Numbered from the stretch's first letter, positions 24,649-33,945 are shown. The stretch: DNA of 64,000 bases from Microcoleus sp. CAWBG506 (GCA_020883125.1 JAHREW010000004.1:136496-200495); one strand, 5' to 3'. A program made the numbers and translations. The notes: a model not told the origin generated them from the letters alone.

Positions 24649-25809
24649 TTAGTGTAACGGGCCGGCCGAGATGACTTTGGCGATCGCATCGGTGACATCA
24701 GTAGGCTTTTCATAGGCCAATTGTGCATACCATTTTTCTGTTACAACTGGATCTTTGCCGTGTATTTGTTCCGCGCGCTGTCGGGCTTTTTCGACAACGG
24801 CATTGGCCCGCTGTTTGCGCTCGGTTTCGTAACGTTTGAGCGCGTCTTCTACCCCCAAATTCGTACTCAAAAGGTAGTTACTGAGTACCAGCCCATCTTC
24901 CATGGCTTGACAGCCTCCTTGGCCGAGATCCGGGCAGGTGGCGTGGGCGGAATCTCCCAGCAAAGCTACTTTACCGCGAACGAAATGATCGATCGGTCCT
25001 ACGTCGTGAATTTCCGGCCGCGCCACTGCTGCGGGATCTAACCTATCTATCAGCAACTGTACTGGTTCTGCCCAACCTTTAAAGTGTTCTTTGAGTTCCG
25101 TTTTGTAATTATCGGGATTAGCGGGAGTGCCTTTGGGTAAGGGAACATCTAAGAAAAAGTAAAATCTATCCCCCGCCACTGGCATCATTGATGCCCGTTT
25201 GTGCTCGCCGACATATATCGCCCAAGTGTTTTTCGGCGCGAGTTCTGCATCGGCTGGAACTAGCCCATTCCAGTTGATATAACCGCCGTATTTTGGCTCT
25301 ACTTCGTAGCCCAATACATAGGTACGCAAAATAGAGCGCACGCCGTCAGCAGCCACTAATAAATTGCCCTGGGCTTTGTCTCCATTTTCAAAAATTGCTG
25401 TTACTTTGTTTTCATCTTCTTCTACAGCAATACATTTGCGATCGAGCTTGACTTCTCCTTGAAATGCCGATCGCAACATATTTTGCAAATCGCGGCGCGC
25501 AACGGGATAGGGGCGCTGACCAACTTGTTCAATTAGTGGCATTAAATCGATGTCGTTGAGGAGTTTGCCTGTTTTGGTGCGGTATTCCATGCGCTCCATT
25601 TGCCCGCCGATTTTTGCCATTTCTTCGCCTAAGCCCAGGCGGTTGAGAACTTTGACTCCATTGGACCATAGGGAGATGCCAGCGCCGGCGGGGCGCAGTT
25701 CTTTTACGCGATCGTAAATCTCAACTTCATAGCCAGCTTGTTGTAGGGCAATGCCCGCAGTTAAGCCGCCAATTCCCGCACCGATGATGACAACTTTCAA
25801 GTCGTGCAT
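24649..25809 (-). CDS. hpxO: FAD-dependent urate hydroxylase (HpxO-like)
   Basis: A 386-residue group A flavoprotein monooxygenase. It shows GxGxxG (VVIIGAGIGGLTA, about 6-18), the DG motif LVAADGVRS and the GD motif GDSAHATCPDLGQGGCQAMED. The family converts urate to 5-hydroxyisourate with NADH and O2 and replaces classical uricase. General aromatic hydroxylases are similar, but the adjacent uraH makes urate the best substrate. It is the first gene of the minus-strand group hpxO-uraH-Rieske-uraD. Confidence 0.88.
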   Translation of the reverse strand: MHDLKVVIIGAGIGGLTAGIALQQAGYEVEIYDRVKELRPAGAGISLWSNGVKVLNRLGLGEEMAKIGGQMERMEYRTKTGKLLNDIDLMPLIEQVGQRPYPVARRDLQNMLRSAFQGEVKLDRKCIAVEEDENKVTAIFENGDKAQGNLLVAADGVRSILRTYVLGYEVEPKYGGYINWNGLVPADAELAPKNTWAIYVGEHKRASMMPVAGDRFYFFLDVPLPKGTPANPDNYKTELKEHFKGWAEPVQLLIDRLDPAAVARPEIHDVGPIDHFVRGKVALLGDSAHATCPDLGQGGCQAMEDGLVLSNYLLSTNLGVEDALKRYETERKQRANAVVEKARQRAEQIHGKDPVVTEKWYAQLAYEKPTDVTDAIAKVISAGPLH

Positions 25810-25997
25810 TCTGTGTTTCTCCTACTGAATGACATCTTATTTCAAAAATTTATCACAGTTCAATAACTTTTGTTTGCGACCTGCCGGAACTTTAGAAACT
25901 TAGTATATTTTATAATACCATAAATGTGGTTGTGACTGTAGCAAAAATTACTAATTCATGCGGTTTTAGACAATTGCGATCGCCTTTGGTGCGACAT

Positions 25998-26032
25998 ATC
26001 CCGTAGGGACACGGCATTGCCGTGTCCTGTGG
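25998..26032. repeat. GGACACGGCATTGCCGTGTCC hairpin
   Basis: A near-perfect palindrome, GGACACGGCA/TTGCCGTGTCC with no real loop, directly beyond the glycosyltransferase stop codon. It may terminate transcription; this sequence is also a common dispersed palindrome in such genomes. Confidence 0.7.
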
Positions 26033-26037
26033 GTATC

Positions 26038-27261
26038 TTACTTAGCTATAAACTTTGTGAGCTCGCCGAGATTTTGTTGAATCGTATTTATCCCGCGCAG
26101 GTGAGAAAGGGGCGAACCTCCGTATAAAAAGCTGTTCAAGCTGACTTGATAGTTTTGCTGAACTGCTAAATCCAGCCACAAATTGTTAACAACATCTCCG
26201 GGTTTGTAGTCGGGAATGTTGTGCTGGTAGTAGGGAAAACTGTCTATACAAGTATTGAAAAAGTTCTTGCGCCCGCAATGCTTTAAATACTGATATCGCG
26301 GTTTGAATTCTGTCCGATTTTCTAATACTGTATATATAGTATCAGCGAGAGATTCTGGGTCGAATTTAGCATACAGCCCTGCACCTTCGGGGAAAATAGG
26401 TGCGTTTCCTCTGGCATATTGGTTGAATTCTTGGAAGCAAATTACTGGTACGTTGCAACTCATGGCTTCGGTGATTCCTCGGTTTTTTCCTTCGAGGAGG
26501 GAACCGAGAACAAATGCTTTGGATCGCGAATAATACAGAGGCATTTCGTTGTAGTAGTCAACTCTCGGCAGTAAGTTGATGTAGTCTGAGGGATTACCTA
26601 AAATTGTCTCGACTTGCTGCCATTCTTTTAAGGCGTACTCGTCGAGGGTTTTGAGGTTGTTTGCATCAAAATCGTGTCCGCTGACAACTGTTAATTTTAT
26701 TGGTTTTTGCGGGTATTTTTGGCGGTAAATTTTTAAGGCTTTGGCGATTGTGGGTAAGTTTTTTTCTTCGGAGATGCGGGCGACGGCTAGTAAGTCGATG
26801 TCTTTTTCAGGGACGTTTCTGGGGGAAATTAGGTATTCGTTGATGAAGTCGGTGTCTTGTAGTGGTATAATTGGTTTGTGGGCGCGATCGGGATAAGTTT
26901 CGCGAAACCATTTCTCGCGCTGTGGGTTTTTGTACAAGCTGGAATATGCCTCGGCTACGGGGGCCCAAGAATAGGAGATTCCGGGAGAATAGGTAAAGGC
27001 AAAAAATACTGATTCAAGTTGGGGAAAGAGTTTTTTGATGAGTTCGACTCCTTCGCTGAAGTAAATGCCTTTGATGAATTTTCCTTCGTAAAACAATGGG
27101 GGAAGTAAGACGTAGAAACTTACTGTATCGAAGCGGTGAGGTTGATCCTCGAATATTTCCCAGCTAAAGGCGTCTAAGTCTGCATAAATCTCGGCGATTG
27201 GTTTGTTGATGTGGGGGTTGCTTAAATAGGGTTTTTGTCGATCGTAGTTTCCGCGTACCAT
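26038..27261 (-). CDS. Glycosyltransferase, GT1/GT4-like
   Basis: A 407-residue protein with the C-terminal nucleotide-sugar half of GT-B enzymes: DIDLLAVARISEEKNLPTIAKAL, GSLLEGKNRGITEAMSCNVPVICF and PEGAGLYAKFDPESLADTI. The substrate is unknown. It seems to stand alone between the purine island and rsmI. No strong Shine-Dalgarno site precedes the ATG. Confidence 0.8.
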   Translation of the reverse strand: MVRGNYDRQKPYLSNPHINKPIAEIYADLDAFSWEIFEDQPHRFDTVSFYVLLPPLFYEGKFIKGIYFSEGVELIKKLFPQLESVFFAFTYSPGISYSWAPVAEAYSSLYKNPQREKWFRETYPDRAHKPIIPLQDTDFINEYLISPRNVPEKDIDLLAVARISEEKNLPTIAKALKIYRQKYPQKPIKLTVVSGHDFDANNLKTLDEYALKEWQQVETILGNPSDYINLLPRVDYYNEMPLYYSRSKAFVLGSLLEGKNRGITEAMSCNVPVICFQEFNQYARGNAPIFPEGAGLYAKFDPESLADTIYTVLENRTEFKPRYQYLKHCGRKNFFNTCIDSFPYYQHNIPDYKPGDVVNNLWLDLAVQQNYQVSLNSFLYGGSPLSHLRGINTIQQNLGELTKFIAK

Positions 27262-27295
27262 ATAGTTTTTAGTATGATTGTCTGGCTTTTTTTAT

Positions 27296-27332
27296 TTAAC
27301 CACAGAGGGCGCAGAGGGCGCAGAGGGGAGGA
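27296..27332. repeat. ACCACAGAGGGCGCAGAGG dispersed repeat
   Basis: One copy of the ACCGCAGAGGGCGCAGAGG family between rsmI and the glycosyltransferase. Other copies: 9986-10020, 37725-37756 (inverted), 61601-61635, 61801-61835. Confidence 0.8.
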
Positions 27333-27340
27333 AGGGAGGT

Positions 27341-28204
27341 TTATTCTGGTGATTGGTTGTCGTCTAGTGTGAGGGCGAGTTGGTAGATTTGGCGGCGGGG
27401 GAGGGATGTTTGTTGGGCTAGTTGGCGGCTGGCTTGGGAACGACTGATTCCTTCATTGATTAATGTTTGTAATTCGGCTTTGATGGCGTCTTCGGAGAAT
27501 ATTGGCGCGGCTGTTTGGAGGCCGCCGATGATGAGGGTAAATTCTCCTTTGGGTTCATTATTTGTGTAAAGTTCGATCGCACTTTCTACACTACCACGCC
27601 AAAACTCTTCGTGCATCTTGGTCAACTCCCTCGCCAGTACAATCTGTCTGTCGCTTCCCAGACTATTTGCTAAATCTTGTAAAGTTTGTCGCAATCGGTG
27701 GGGAGATTCGTATAAGATAATGGTGCGGGATTCTATTTGCAAAGCTTCTAAACTTTGTTGGCGTTCTTGACCTTTAGCGGGCAAGAAACCTTCAAATACA
27801 AATCTGTCGGTGGGTAATCCTGATGCACTAATTCCTACTATGCAAGCACAGGCTCCGGGAATGGGGATGATGTTAATATTAGCATCGGCGCAGGCTTTGA
27901 CTAACTCGGAACCTGGGTCGGAAATTCCGGGCATTCCAGCATCTGTAACTAGGGCGATATCTTTGCCTAAAAGCAGTTTGTCGATGAGTTCGGGAAGTCG
28001 TTGATGTCGGTTGTGTTCGTGATAGCTGATTTGGGGAGTTTTGATTTGGAAATGTTGCAAAAGTTTACCTGTATGGCGGGTATCTTCGGCGGCGATGAAG
28101 TCGGCTGCTTGCAAAATTTTGATGGCGCGAAATGTCATGTCTTCGAGGTTGCCGATCGGGGTTCCGACGATGTAAAGTGTTCCTGTATTAGGATTTGCTT
28201 GCAT
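27341..28204 (-). CDS. rsmI: 16S rRNA 2'-O-ribose C1402 methyltransferase
   Basis: A 287-residue tetrapyrrole-methylase-fold enzyme. It shows the N-terminal VGTPIGNLEDMTFRAI, AAEDTRHTGKLL, ALVTDAGMPGISDPG and TIILYESPHRL segments typical of RsmI. It methylates the ribose of C1402 in the decoding centre using SAM. The length is normal. Confidence 0.96.
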   Translation of the reverse strand: MQANPNTGTLYIVGTPIGNLEDMTFRAIKILQAADFIAAEDTRHTGKLLQHFQIKTPQISYHEHNRHQRLPELIDKLLLGKDIALVTDAGMPGISDPGSELVKACADANINIIPIPGACACIVGISASGLPTDRFVFEGFLPAKGQERQQSLEALQIESRTIILYESPHRLRQTLQDLANSLGSDRQIVLARELTKMHEEFWRGSVESAIELYTNNEPKGEFTLIIGGLQTAAPIFSEDAIKAELQTLINEGISRSQASRQLAQQTSLPRRQIYQLALTLDDNQSPE

Positions 28205-28219
28205 TTTAAGATGTAGATT

Positions 28220-28253
28220 TTTTAACCGCAGATAAACGCGGATTAACGCAGAT
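28220..28253. repeat. ACCGCAGATAAACGCGGATTAACGC repeat abutting a start codon
   Basis: AACCGCAGAT, AACGCGGATT and AACGCAGAT units end right at the ATG of the kinase gene, so this repeat forms its 5' untranslated region and could limit ribosome access. Confidence 0.65.
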
Positions 28254-29111
28254 ATGAAAACGGGATTGTTTTTGGGATTGGGGACTTTGGATTTAATTTA
28301 TTTAGCCCAGCAGCCTCCAGGTGAAAATCAAAAAGTTGTTGCTTCCGATTGTACCATTGCAGCGGGCGGGCCGGCGGCGAATGCTGCGGTGACTTTTAGT
28401 TATTTGGGGAATAGGGCGATATGGGCTGGGGTTTTGGGCACTCATGCGATCGCCCAATTAATTAAAAATGACCTGGCTGAGTATAATGTGAGGATAATCG
28501 ATTTAGGACTGAGGCGATCGGATCAACCGCCAGTTTCTTCAATTATTGTAACTCAAGGAACCGGAGAGCGATCGGTGATCTCGATTAATGCTACAAAATC
28601 CCAGGTTGACACTCAAACAATTAACCCAGATATTTTAACATCCGTTAATATTGTCCTGATAGACGGACACCAAATATTAGCCAGCACACAAATTGCTAAA
28701 ATTGCCAATTCCCAGAACATCCCAATGGTACTCGACGGAGGCAGTTGGAAACCAGGATTAGACAAAATATTACCATTTATTGAATGGGCTATATGCTCCG
28801 ATAATTTTCATCCACCCAACTGCTACAACCCAGAAGAAGTGTTTGCTTATTTATCAGCAGCCGGAATTCCAAATATTGCCATCACTCGTGGCGAAAAACC
28901 GATTTTATACCTCAGCAATGGCAACTATGGCAGTTTAGAAATACCTCAAATTCAAGCCACAGACACTTTAGGTGCAGGCGATATTTTTCACGGAGCTTTT
29001 TGTCACTACATTCTGCAAAAAAAGTTTACAGACAGTCTCAGCGCAGCAGCCAAAATCGCTGGGGATTCCTGCCAAGAATTCGGAACCCGTAGCTGGATAA
29101 AAAATAGTTAA
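28254..29111 (+). CDS. PfkB family carbohydrate kinase
   Basis: A 285-residue ribokinase-fold kinase. It has an N-terminal GG-containing sugar-binding region (AAGGPAANAAVTFSYLGNRA) and the C-terminal signature DTLGAGDIFHGAF containing the catalytic Asp. Substrate unknown. It is divergent from rsmI, and no Shine-Dalgarno site is visible because the repeat occupies the region. Confidence 0.9.
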   Translation: MKTGLFLGLGTLDLIYLAQQPPGENQKVVASDCTIAAGGPAANAAVTFSYLGNRAIWAGVLGTHAIAQLIKNDLAEYNVRIIDLGLRRSDQPPVSSIIVTQGTGERSVISINATKSQVDTQTINPDILTSVNIVLIDGHQILASTQIAKIANSQNIPMVLDGGSWKPGLDKILPFIEWAICSDNFHPPNCYNPEEVFAYLSAAGIPNIAITRGEKPILYLSNGNYGSLEIPQIQATDTLGAGDIFHGAFCHYILQKKFTDSLSAAAKIAGDSCQEFGTRSWIKNS

Positions 29112-29222
29112 TCTTCAAGTAAAACTTACCAAAATATCCGGGGAAAACCACTCCCCGCCAGAAAACTTGAACAGACAACACTCCCTAAGTTAAAATCTTA
29201 AAAACAACCCCGACAAAAATTC

Positions 29223-29440
29223 TAAACTTCATCCCAATCTTCCTTCGCGCCCTTTGCGCCTTCGCGGTTCGCTAAAATTGCTATACTTAGTCCCAAAACA
29301 ACATACAAAAATCATGCAAAAATTGTAAACTTCATCCCAATCTTCCTACCCTTCGGGAACCCCTGCGGGGAACGCGCCCTTTGCGCCTTCGCGGTTCGCT
29401 AAAATAGCTATACTTAGTCCCAAAACAACATACCAAAATC
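29223..29440. repeat. Tandem duplication of a promoter/5' leader
   Basis: Copy 1 (about 29223-29320) and copy 2 (about 29325-29443) share TAAACTTCATCCCAATCTTCC, CGCGCCCTTTGCGCCTTCGC, the TATACT box and AAAACAACATAC...ATCATGC. In both, TATACT to ATG is 32 bases. Copy 2 has an extra ~27 bases holding a CCCTTCGGG/CCCCTGCGGGG pair. Copy 1 ends in a four-codon ORF (ATG 29314). Confidence 0.85.
29409..29414 (+). promoter_or_regulatory. Candidate -10 box for the cupin_8 gene
   Basis: TATACT, repeated at 29282-29287 in the upstream duplicate with the same distance to an ATG. No clear -35 box. Confidence 0.45.
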
Positions 29441-30565
29441 ATGCCTGATACCCAACCCCTAACCATCACACTTCCCCCTTTGCGGATTACCATGACTGAC
29501 CAACAGCAGGTTAATCTAGAATGGCTGACGCAAAACCTGCAAAATCTACTTACTCCAAGCAAAAAAGAAGTCCCCGACAACATGAGACAGTGGGTAGCAG
29601 CCAACAAATTATTAAATAAACCCGACGCCGAAATCATTCAAGCCCTAGTAAGTACGGGTATAGATGCAGAAACAGCCACAGCAGAAGTCCGGGAAATATC
29701 CTCTCACCCCTACTTCCAAGCCGGTAATCAATACGTGCAGTTATTGCAGAAATTAGAATCCCAACTTAGCATTAACAATCAATTAGCATCCCTGTCGGCA
29801 AAATACGGGACAATCGAACGCAAGAGCAGCCTTTCGCGAGAATATTTCCTAGAAAATTACTACGCCAAAAATACGCCAGTAATTATTACGAACATCATGC
29901 ACAATTGGAAAGCGTTGCAGTTGTGGACACCGGAGTATTTGCAGCAAAAATACGGCGATGCAGAGGTGCAAATTCAAGTCAACCGGAACTCAGACCCGGA
30001 TTATGAAATTAAGATCGAAAATCACAAAAAAACTGTATTATTCCGCGAATACGTGGATATGGTGGTCAATGGTGGCCCCACCAATGACTGCTACATGGTG
30101 GCTAACAACCAAACTTTGGAAAGAGCGGAATTCAAACCTCTATTTAATGACATCGAAATTTTTCCAGAATACTTAAATCCTGCGGAAACAAGCGGTAGAG
30201 TTTTCTTTTGGTTCGGTCCAAAAGGTACGATTACGCCCCTACACCATGACCCAGTTAATTTAATTTTAGCGCAAGTTTCGGGTCGAAAATTAATTAAATT
30301 AATTTGTCCCCAACAAACACCTCTGCTTTACAATCATGTGGGCGTTTTTAGTAAGGTGGATGGCGAAAATCCCGACTATGAAAAGTATCCTCTTTACAGA
30401 GAGGCGAAAATCATTGAAGTGATTTTGGAACCGGGAGAAGCTATCTTTATTCCTGTGGGTTGGTGGCATCATGTAAAATCCTTGGATGTGAGTATTTCGG
30501 TTTCCTTTACTAATTTTGTATTTCCCAATTATTATGAGTGGAAATATCCTCATATTAATTGGTAA
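29441..30565 (+). CDS. JmjC/cupin_8 family Fe(II)/2OG oxygenase-like protein
   Basis: A 374-residue protein. The N-terminal 110 residues are helical and unrecognised. The rest is a JmjC fold with PVIITNIMHNW, the metal motif HHD in TPLHHDPVNLILAQVSG, a lysine in GRKLIKL and a distal His in VGWWHHV. The family includes FIH-like protein hydroxylases. An in-frame ATG at 29492 is an alternative start. It is a different JmjC class from the cupin_4 gene at 41.6 kb. Confidence 0.85.
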   Translation: MPDTQPLTITLPPLRITMTDQQQVNLEWLTQNLQNLLTPSKKEVPDNMRQWVAANKLLNKPDAEIIQALVSTGIDAETATAEVREISSHPYFQAGNQYVQLLQKLESQLSINNQLASLSAKYGTIERKSSLSREYFLENYYAKNTPVIITNIMHNWKALQLWTPEYLQQKYGDAEVQIQVNRNSDPDYEIKIENHKKTVLFREYVDMVVNGGPTNDCYMVANNQTLERAEFKPLFNDIEIFPEYLNPAETSGRVFFWFGPKGTITPLHHDPVNLILAQVSGRKLIKLICPQQTPLLYNHVGVFSKVDGENPDYEKYPLYREAKIIEVILEPGEAIFIPVGWWHHVKSLDVSISVSFTNFVFPNYYEWKYPHINW

Positions 30566-30676
30566 TTTTCAGGGGCGAGCACGGAGCACCGCCCCTACAG
30601 AAGTTCTCTCGTTACTAGGCAGAGCCTGGGAACGAGTAACGAGTATGATTAAGCTAATATTAGGGGAAGTTTGAGG

Positions 30677-31555
30677 ATGAAAAAATTAGAAGAAATCAGC
30701 GAAATCGTGCGATCGATCGCCTGGGGTGCATCAGATCTCTTACAATCCTACTATCGCCAGGATTCCCACACTCCCAACCTCAACATCCAAGAACAAAAAG
30801 ATGGGCCAGTCACCGCCGCCGATGTCGCTGTCAATTCTTATATTCTCGCTGAATTACAATCATCTTTAGGGAATGCAGAATTTGGGTATCTTAGCGAAGA
30901 AACTTACAAAACTTATTTAGAAAAAAACGGGAAAGTTGCCTTAACTCAAGATTGGGTTTGGATTATTGACCCTTTGGATGGAACGCGGGATTTTATTGAT
31001 AGGACAGGGGAATTTGCAGTTCATATTGCTTTAGCATACCACGGAAGACCTGTTTTGTCAGTGGTGGCTTGGCCGGAACAACAAAAGATTTATTACGCCA
31101 TCAAAGATGCTGGTGCTTTTGTGGAAAGTCGAGATGGTTCTAGGGTAAAGTTGCAGGTTTCTGATCGCAATATAGTGGCGGATTTATCTATAGTAACCAG
31201 TCGCAGTCACCGGGACGATCGCTTTAATAAATTATTGCATAAACTGCCTTGTCAAAATCAACTAGCTGTGGGAAGCATCGGCTGTAAAGTGGCGACAATT
31301 GTGGAACAAAGGGCTGATGTTTATATTGCGCTGTCGGGAAAGTCTGCGCCTAAAGATTGGGATTTGGCGGCACCAGAATTGATTTTGACCGAAGCGGGCG
31401 GCCGATTTACTCGTTTTGACGGTTCTGCTTTGCAATATAACCGGGGAGATGTGAGTCAGTGGGGGGGATTGTTGGCTAGTAACGGTTGCTGTCATGCTGC
31501 TTTGTGTGGGGAAGCTGAGGCGATTTTAGCAGGGATAGATATGGATTTTAAATAA
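30677..31555 (+). CDS. CysQ/inositol monophosphatase-family phosphatase
   Basis: A 292-residue Mg-dependent phosphatase of the IMPase superfamily. Motifs are GPVTAADVAVN, the catalytic WIIDPLDGTRDFI and DWDLAAPELILTEAGGRF. The family hydrolyses 3'-phosphoadenosine 5'-phosphate or inositol phosphates; the CysQ type is more likely, not certain. I use the ATG at 30677, about nine bases after AGGGGA; a TTG two codons upstream is possible. Confidence 0.85.
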   Translation: MKKLEEISEIVRSIAWGASDLLQSYYRQDSHTPNLNIQEQKDGPVTAADVAVNSYILAELQSSLGNAEFGYLSEETYKTYLEKNGKVALTQDWVWIIDPLDGTRDFIDRTGEFAVHIALAYHGRPVLSVVAWPEQQKIYYAIKDAGAFVESRDGSRVKLQVSDRNIVADLSIVTSRSHRDDRFNKLLHKLPCQNQLAVGSIGCKVATIVEQRADVYIALSGKSAPKDWDLAAPELILTEAGGRFTRFDGSALQYNRGDVSQWGGLLASNGCCHAALCGEAEAILAGIDMDFK

Positions 31556-31573
31556 GTGCGATCGCCTTGAGAA

Positions 31574-31602
31574 AATACCTTATATTATCAATATAAGGTA
31601 TT
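31574..31602. terminator. Bidirectional hairpin terminator
   Basis: A perfect 13-bp stem, AATACCTTATATT (31574-31586) and AATATAAGGTATT (31590-31602), with a 3-base loop and a T-rich tail on the plus strand. It lies between two convergent genes, cysQ-like and xseB, and suits termination from both sides. Confidence 0.8.
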
Positions 31603-31662
31603 GTTTGGTTTGGGATAGGGACTCATGGTGATTACGATATTTTGGTAGATTATTAAGAAGTC

Positions 31663-31881
31663 CTAAAAATCTATTTCATCTTCTAAAATCTCGATCGACA
31701 AATTCATCTGTTCCTTTCCCCGCGCCAAAAAACTTTCGCACTCCTGCAAATATTCGACAGCTACCGAGAACTGCTCAAAAACCTGTTCTAGAGGCAATTG
31801 TCCCGATTCTACTCGCTGAATTATTGCTTCTATGCGATCGACTGTTGCTTCATAATTCCAGTCTAACTCTGAATCAATCAT
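31663..31881 (-). CDS. xseB: Exodeoxyribonuclease VII small subunit
   Basis: A 72-residue helical protein (YEATVDRIEAIIQRVESGQLPLEQVFEQFSVAVEYLQECESFL) that assembles with XseA. I place the start at the ATG at 31881 (MIDSEL), which overlaps the xseA end by eight bases and suits translational coupling; an in-frame start at 31911 would overlap more. Confidence 0.92.
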   Translation of the reverse strand: MIDSELDWNYEATVDRIEAIIQRVESGQLPLEQVFEQFSVAVEYLQECESFLARGKEQMNLSIEILEDEIDF

Positions 31882-33046
31882 AACTTTTTTCTGCATCCAA
31901 TATTTCGACAATCTTAACTTTCAAAATGCCCCGACTCAACTTAACGGTCAACTCCTCTCCTAATACTAAACCATCTGTTGTACGGACAATCGTAGCATCA
32001 CTTTGGATGACCGCAGCATAACCTCTTTGCAAAACCGCCGCCGGATTTAAGGTCGATAACTTTTCTTGCAACACCTCCAATTTACCACTGGCTTGCTGTA
32101 AACTTCGAGATGTCGTAGGTAAACGCTTTAATCGATTTTGTAGCAGTTGTAAATGTTGCTCTTCTGTCTGAAATTTTGCTCGTACAGCGTTTCCTAAATT
32201 GACGACTCGCTGTCGATGTTGGAGGTAAATATCTGCTAAATTAGGTACTGATTGTTCCGCCGCCGCTGTCGGAGTATGAGCTCGTCTATCGGCCACTAAA
32301 TCGGCGAGAGATTCGTCTCTTTCGTGACCGATGCCTGTTATAATTGGAATGGCACAATTCGCGATCGCCCTGACAACTCGCTCATCATTAAAACTAGCCA
32401 AATCTTCGGCAGCACCGCCGCCCCGCCCTAAAATGATCAAATCAGCCCTACCGTCCAATTCCACGCGGGCGATCGCTCTCACAATGCCCACAGGAGCCAA
32501 TTCTCCCTGCACCCCAGTCGGCGATAACAATACCTGCAAGCCGGGATATCTTTGAGCCAGAGTGCGTTGAATGTCTCCCCAAGCCGCACTGGTATCGGAT
32601 GTCACCACGGCGACGATTTTCGGGTGTGTGGGAATTGGGCGTTTTCTCGCGGGTGAGAACAAACCCTCAGCATCCAAGCGCGATCGTAATTGTTGCAATC
32701 GCAAAGCTTGTAAGCCTTCCCCAGCGATTACACATTCGGAAACAGTCAACTGGTACTCGCCACGGACTTTATAAACCCGGAGGCTTCCCATTACTAGCAA
32801 TTTCGCTCCTTTTGTCGGCTTCTCTATTAATTTTATTCGCTGAGATTTCCAGACTACGCAGCGAATAGCAGCGCTTTTGTCGGCATCGCAGAGGGTGAAA
32901 TAAGTACCGCTGGGGTGTTCGGAAACGCTGGCGACCTCCCCTGTTACCCACAGGGATTGCAAGTGGCGATCGCCTTCCAACAAGTCTTGGAGGTAAGATG
33001 TGAGTCGAGCAACAGATAAAGCTATGTCGGAAATACTTGAATTCAT
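31874..33046 (-). CDS. xseA: Exodeoxyribonuclease VII large subunit
   Basis: A 390-residue nuclease subunit degrading single-stranded DNA. It has an N-terminal OB fold (LWVTGEVASVSEHPSGTYFTLCD), a central catalytic domain with VVTSDTSAAWGDI, DLIILGRGGGAAEDLASFNDE and ITGIGHERDESLADLVADRRAHTPTAAAE, and a C-terminal coiled coil. Co-transcribed with xseB. Confidence 0.96.
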   Translation of the reverse strand: MNSSISDIALSVARLTSYLQDLLEGDRHLQSLWVTGEVASVSEHPSGTYFTLCDADKSAAIRCVVWKSQRIKLIEKPTKGAKLLVMGSLRVYKVRGEYQLTVSECVIAGEGLQALRLQQLRSRLDAEGLFSPARKRPIPTHPKIVAVVTSDTSAAWGDIQRTLAQRYPGLQVLLSPTGVQGELAPVGIVRAIARVELDGRADLIILGRGGGAAEDLASFNDERVVRAIANCAIPIITGIGHERDESLADLVADRRAHTPTAAAEQSVPNLADIYLQHRQRVVNLGNAVRAKFQTEEQHLQLLQNRLKRLPTTSRSLQQASGKLEVLQEKLSTLNPAAVLQRGYAAVIQSDATIVRTTDGLVLGEELTVKLSRGILKVKIVEILDAEKSYD

Positions 33047-33122
33047 CGATCGTCCTAATTTGGCAAATCTAGGCTAATATATCTAAGGTGATTTATTCAA
33101 CTTGTTTGGAAATAATATATTA

Positions 33123-33857
33123 ATGATATCAGTTTCTATGACTTCCATGAATATGTTGCGCCAAGAGGCGGAGGCGATCGGTATTACTGAGGAAGAAGCC
33201 AGAAAATATGGCAACATTCGACACAGAAGAACTTGGTCTCTGGCGATCGAACATCACCTCTCCATACAAGCAGAAGCCGATCGCATTCAACCATCTTTCA
33301 CCACTGGCGAGCCCAATTCCTCCTTTCCATCCACAGAATCTCAGCAGAAGGATCATCGCCAAGAGTTAAAGGATTACGGCATTCAACTAACTGCAAATCT
33401 AGGGGAATCTGGACATAGAATAGCACAGCAAACAGCACCAATGATTGCGGCCGCACCGCCAGCAGAACATTCCATGTCGCGCAGCAAATCCATCCACCAC
33501 CTCAAGCAAGCTCGAAGTTTTGACCAAGTAGTTCAAAATCACATTAAAGCCTTAAAAATCGCATCAAATACTCGCACAAATTCGCCACATTTATCGAGCT
33601 GCAATTGGGTTTGTCCTGAGTGTGGCCCCCAAGCCGGAATTAGCTGTCACCTTTGTGAAGGGACCGGAAATATCACTGACATTGCAGCCATTGGATGGAC
33701 CCTAGCTTATATGGAAATGTTGGGCTGTTCCGCCCGCGAAATTGAACCAATCAGGAGATTATTCCCGGACTCAAATATACTGGAATTGAATTTAAAAATT
33801 TGTGTAGCCATCAAACAAAGTACCGAAGTTTTAGCCCGCACTGAAAAATGGTTATAG
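33123..33857 (+). CDS. Hypothetical protein with CxxC zinc-ribbon motif
   Basis: A protein of about 244 residues that I do not recognise. A charged N-terminal helix (RQEAEAIGITEEEARKYG), a low-complexity middle and a C-terminal metal motif CPECG...CHLCEGTG, like the zinc repeats of DnaJ, are visible, followed by a helical tail. The start is uncertain: ATG 33123, or TTG 33102, or a later Met. A GAAGGAA microsatellite begins at the stop codon. Confidence 0.7.
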   Translation: MISVSMTSMNMLRQEAEAIGITEEEARKYGNIRHRRTWSLAIEHHLSIQAEADRIQPSFTTGEPNSSFPSTESQQKDHRQELKDYGIQLTANLGESGHRIAQQTAPMIAAAPPAEHSMSRSKSIHHLKQARSFDQVVQNHIKALKIASNTRTNSPHLSSCNWVCPECGPQAGISCHLCEGTGNITDIAAIGWTLAYMEMLGCSAREIEPIRRLFPDSNILELNLKICVAIKQSTEVLARTEKWL

Positions 33858-33945
33858 AAGAAGGAAGAAGGAAGAAGGAAGAAGGAAGAAGGAAGAAGGA
33901 AGAAGGAAGAAGGAAGAGGGAAGAGGGAATGGGGAAGAAGGAAGA
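33857..33945. repeat. GAAGGAA heptamer microsatellite
   Basis: About eleven AGAAGGA/GAAGAGG units follow immediately after the preceding stop. Such arrays vary in copy number by slippage. Past it, 33955-34010 has a TTCGACT...AGTCCGAG hairpin-like dispersed sequence. Confidence 0.9.

Noticed and set aside
29441-31555. A second peptide-modifying JmjC system
   Set aside because: The cupin_8 gene at 29.4 kb has no small peptide genes or Suc_Fer partner beside it, and it belongs to a different JmjC class.
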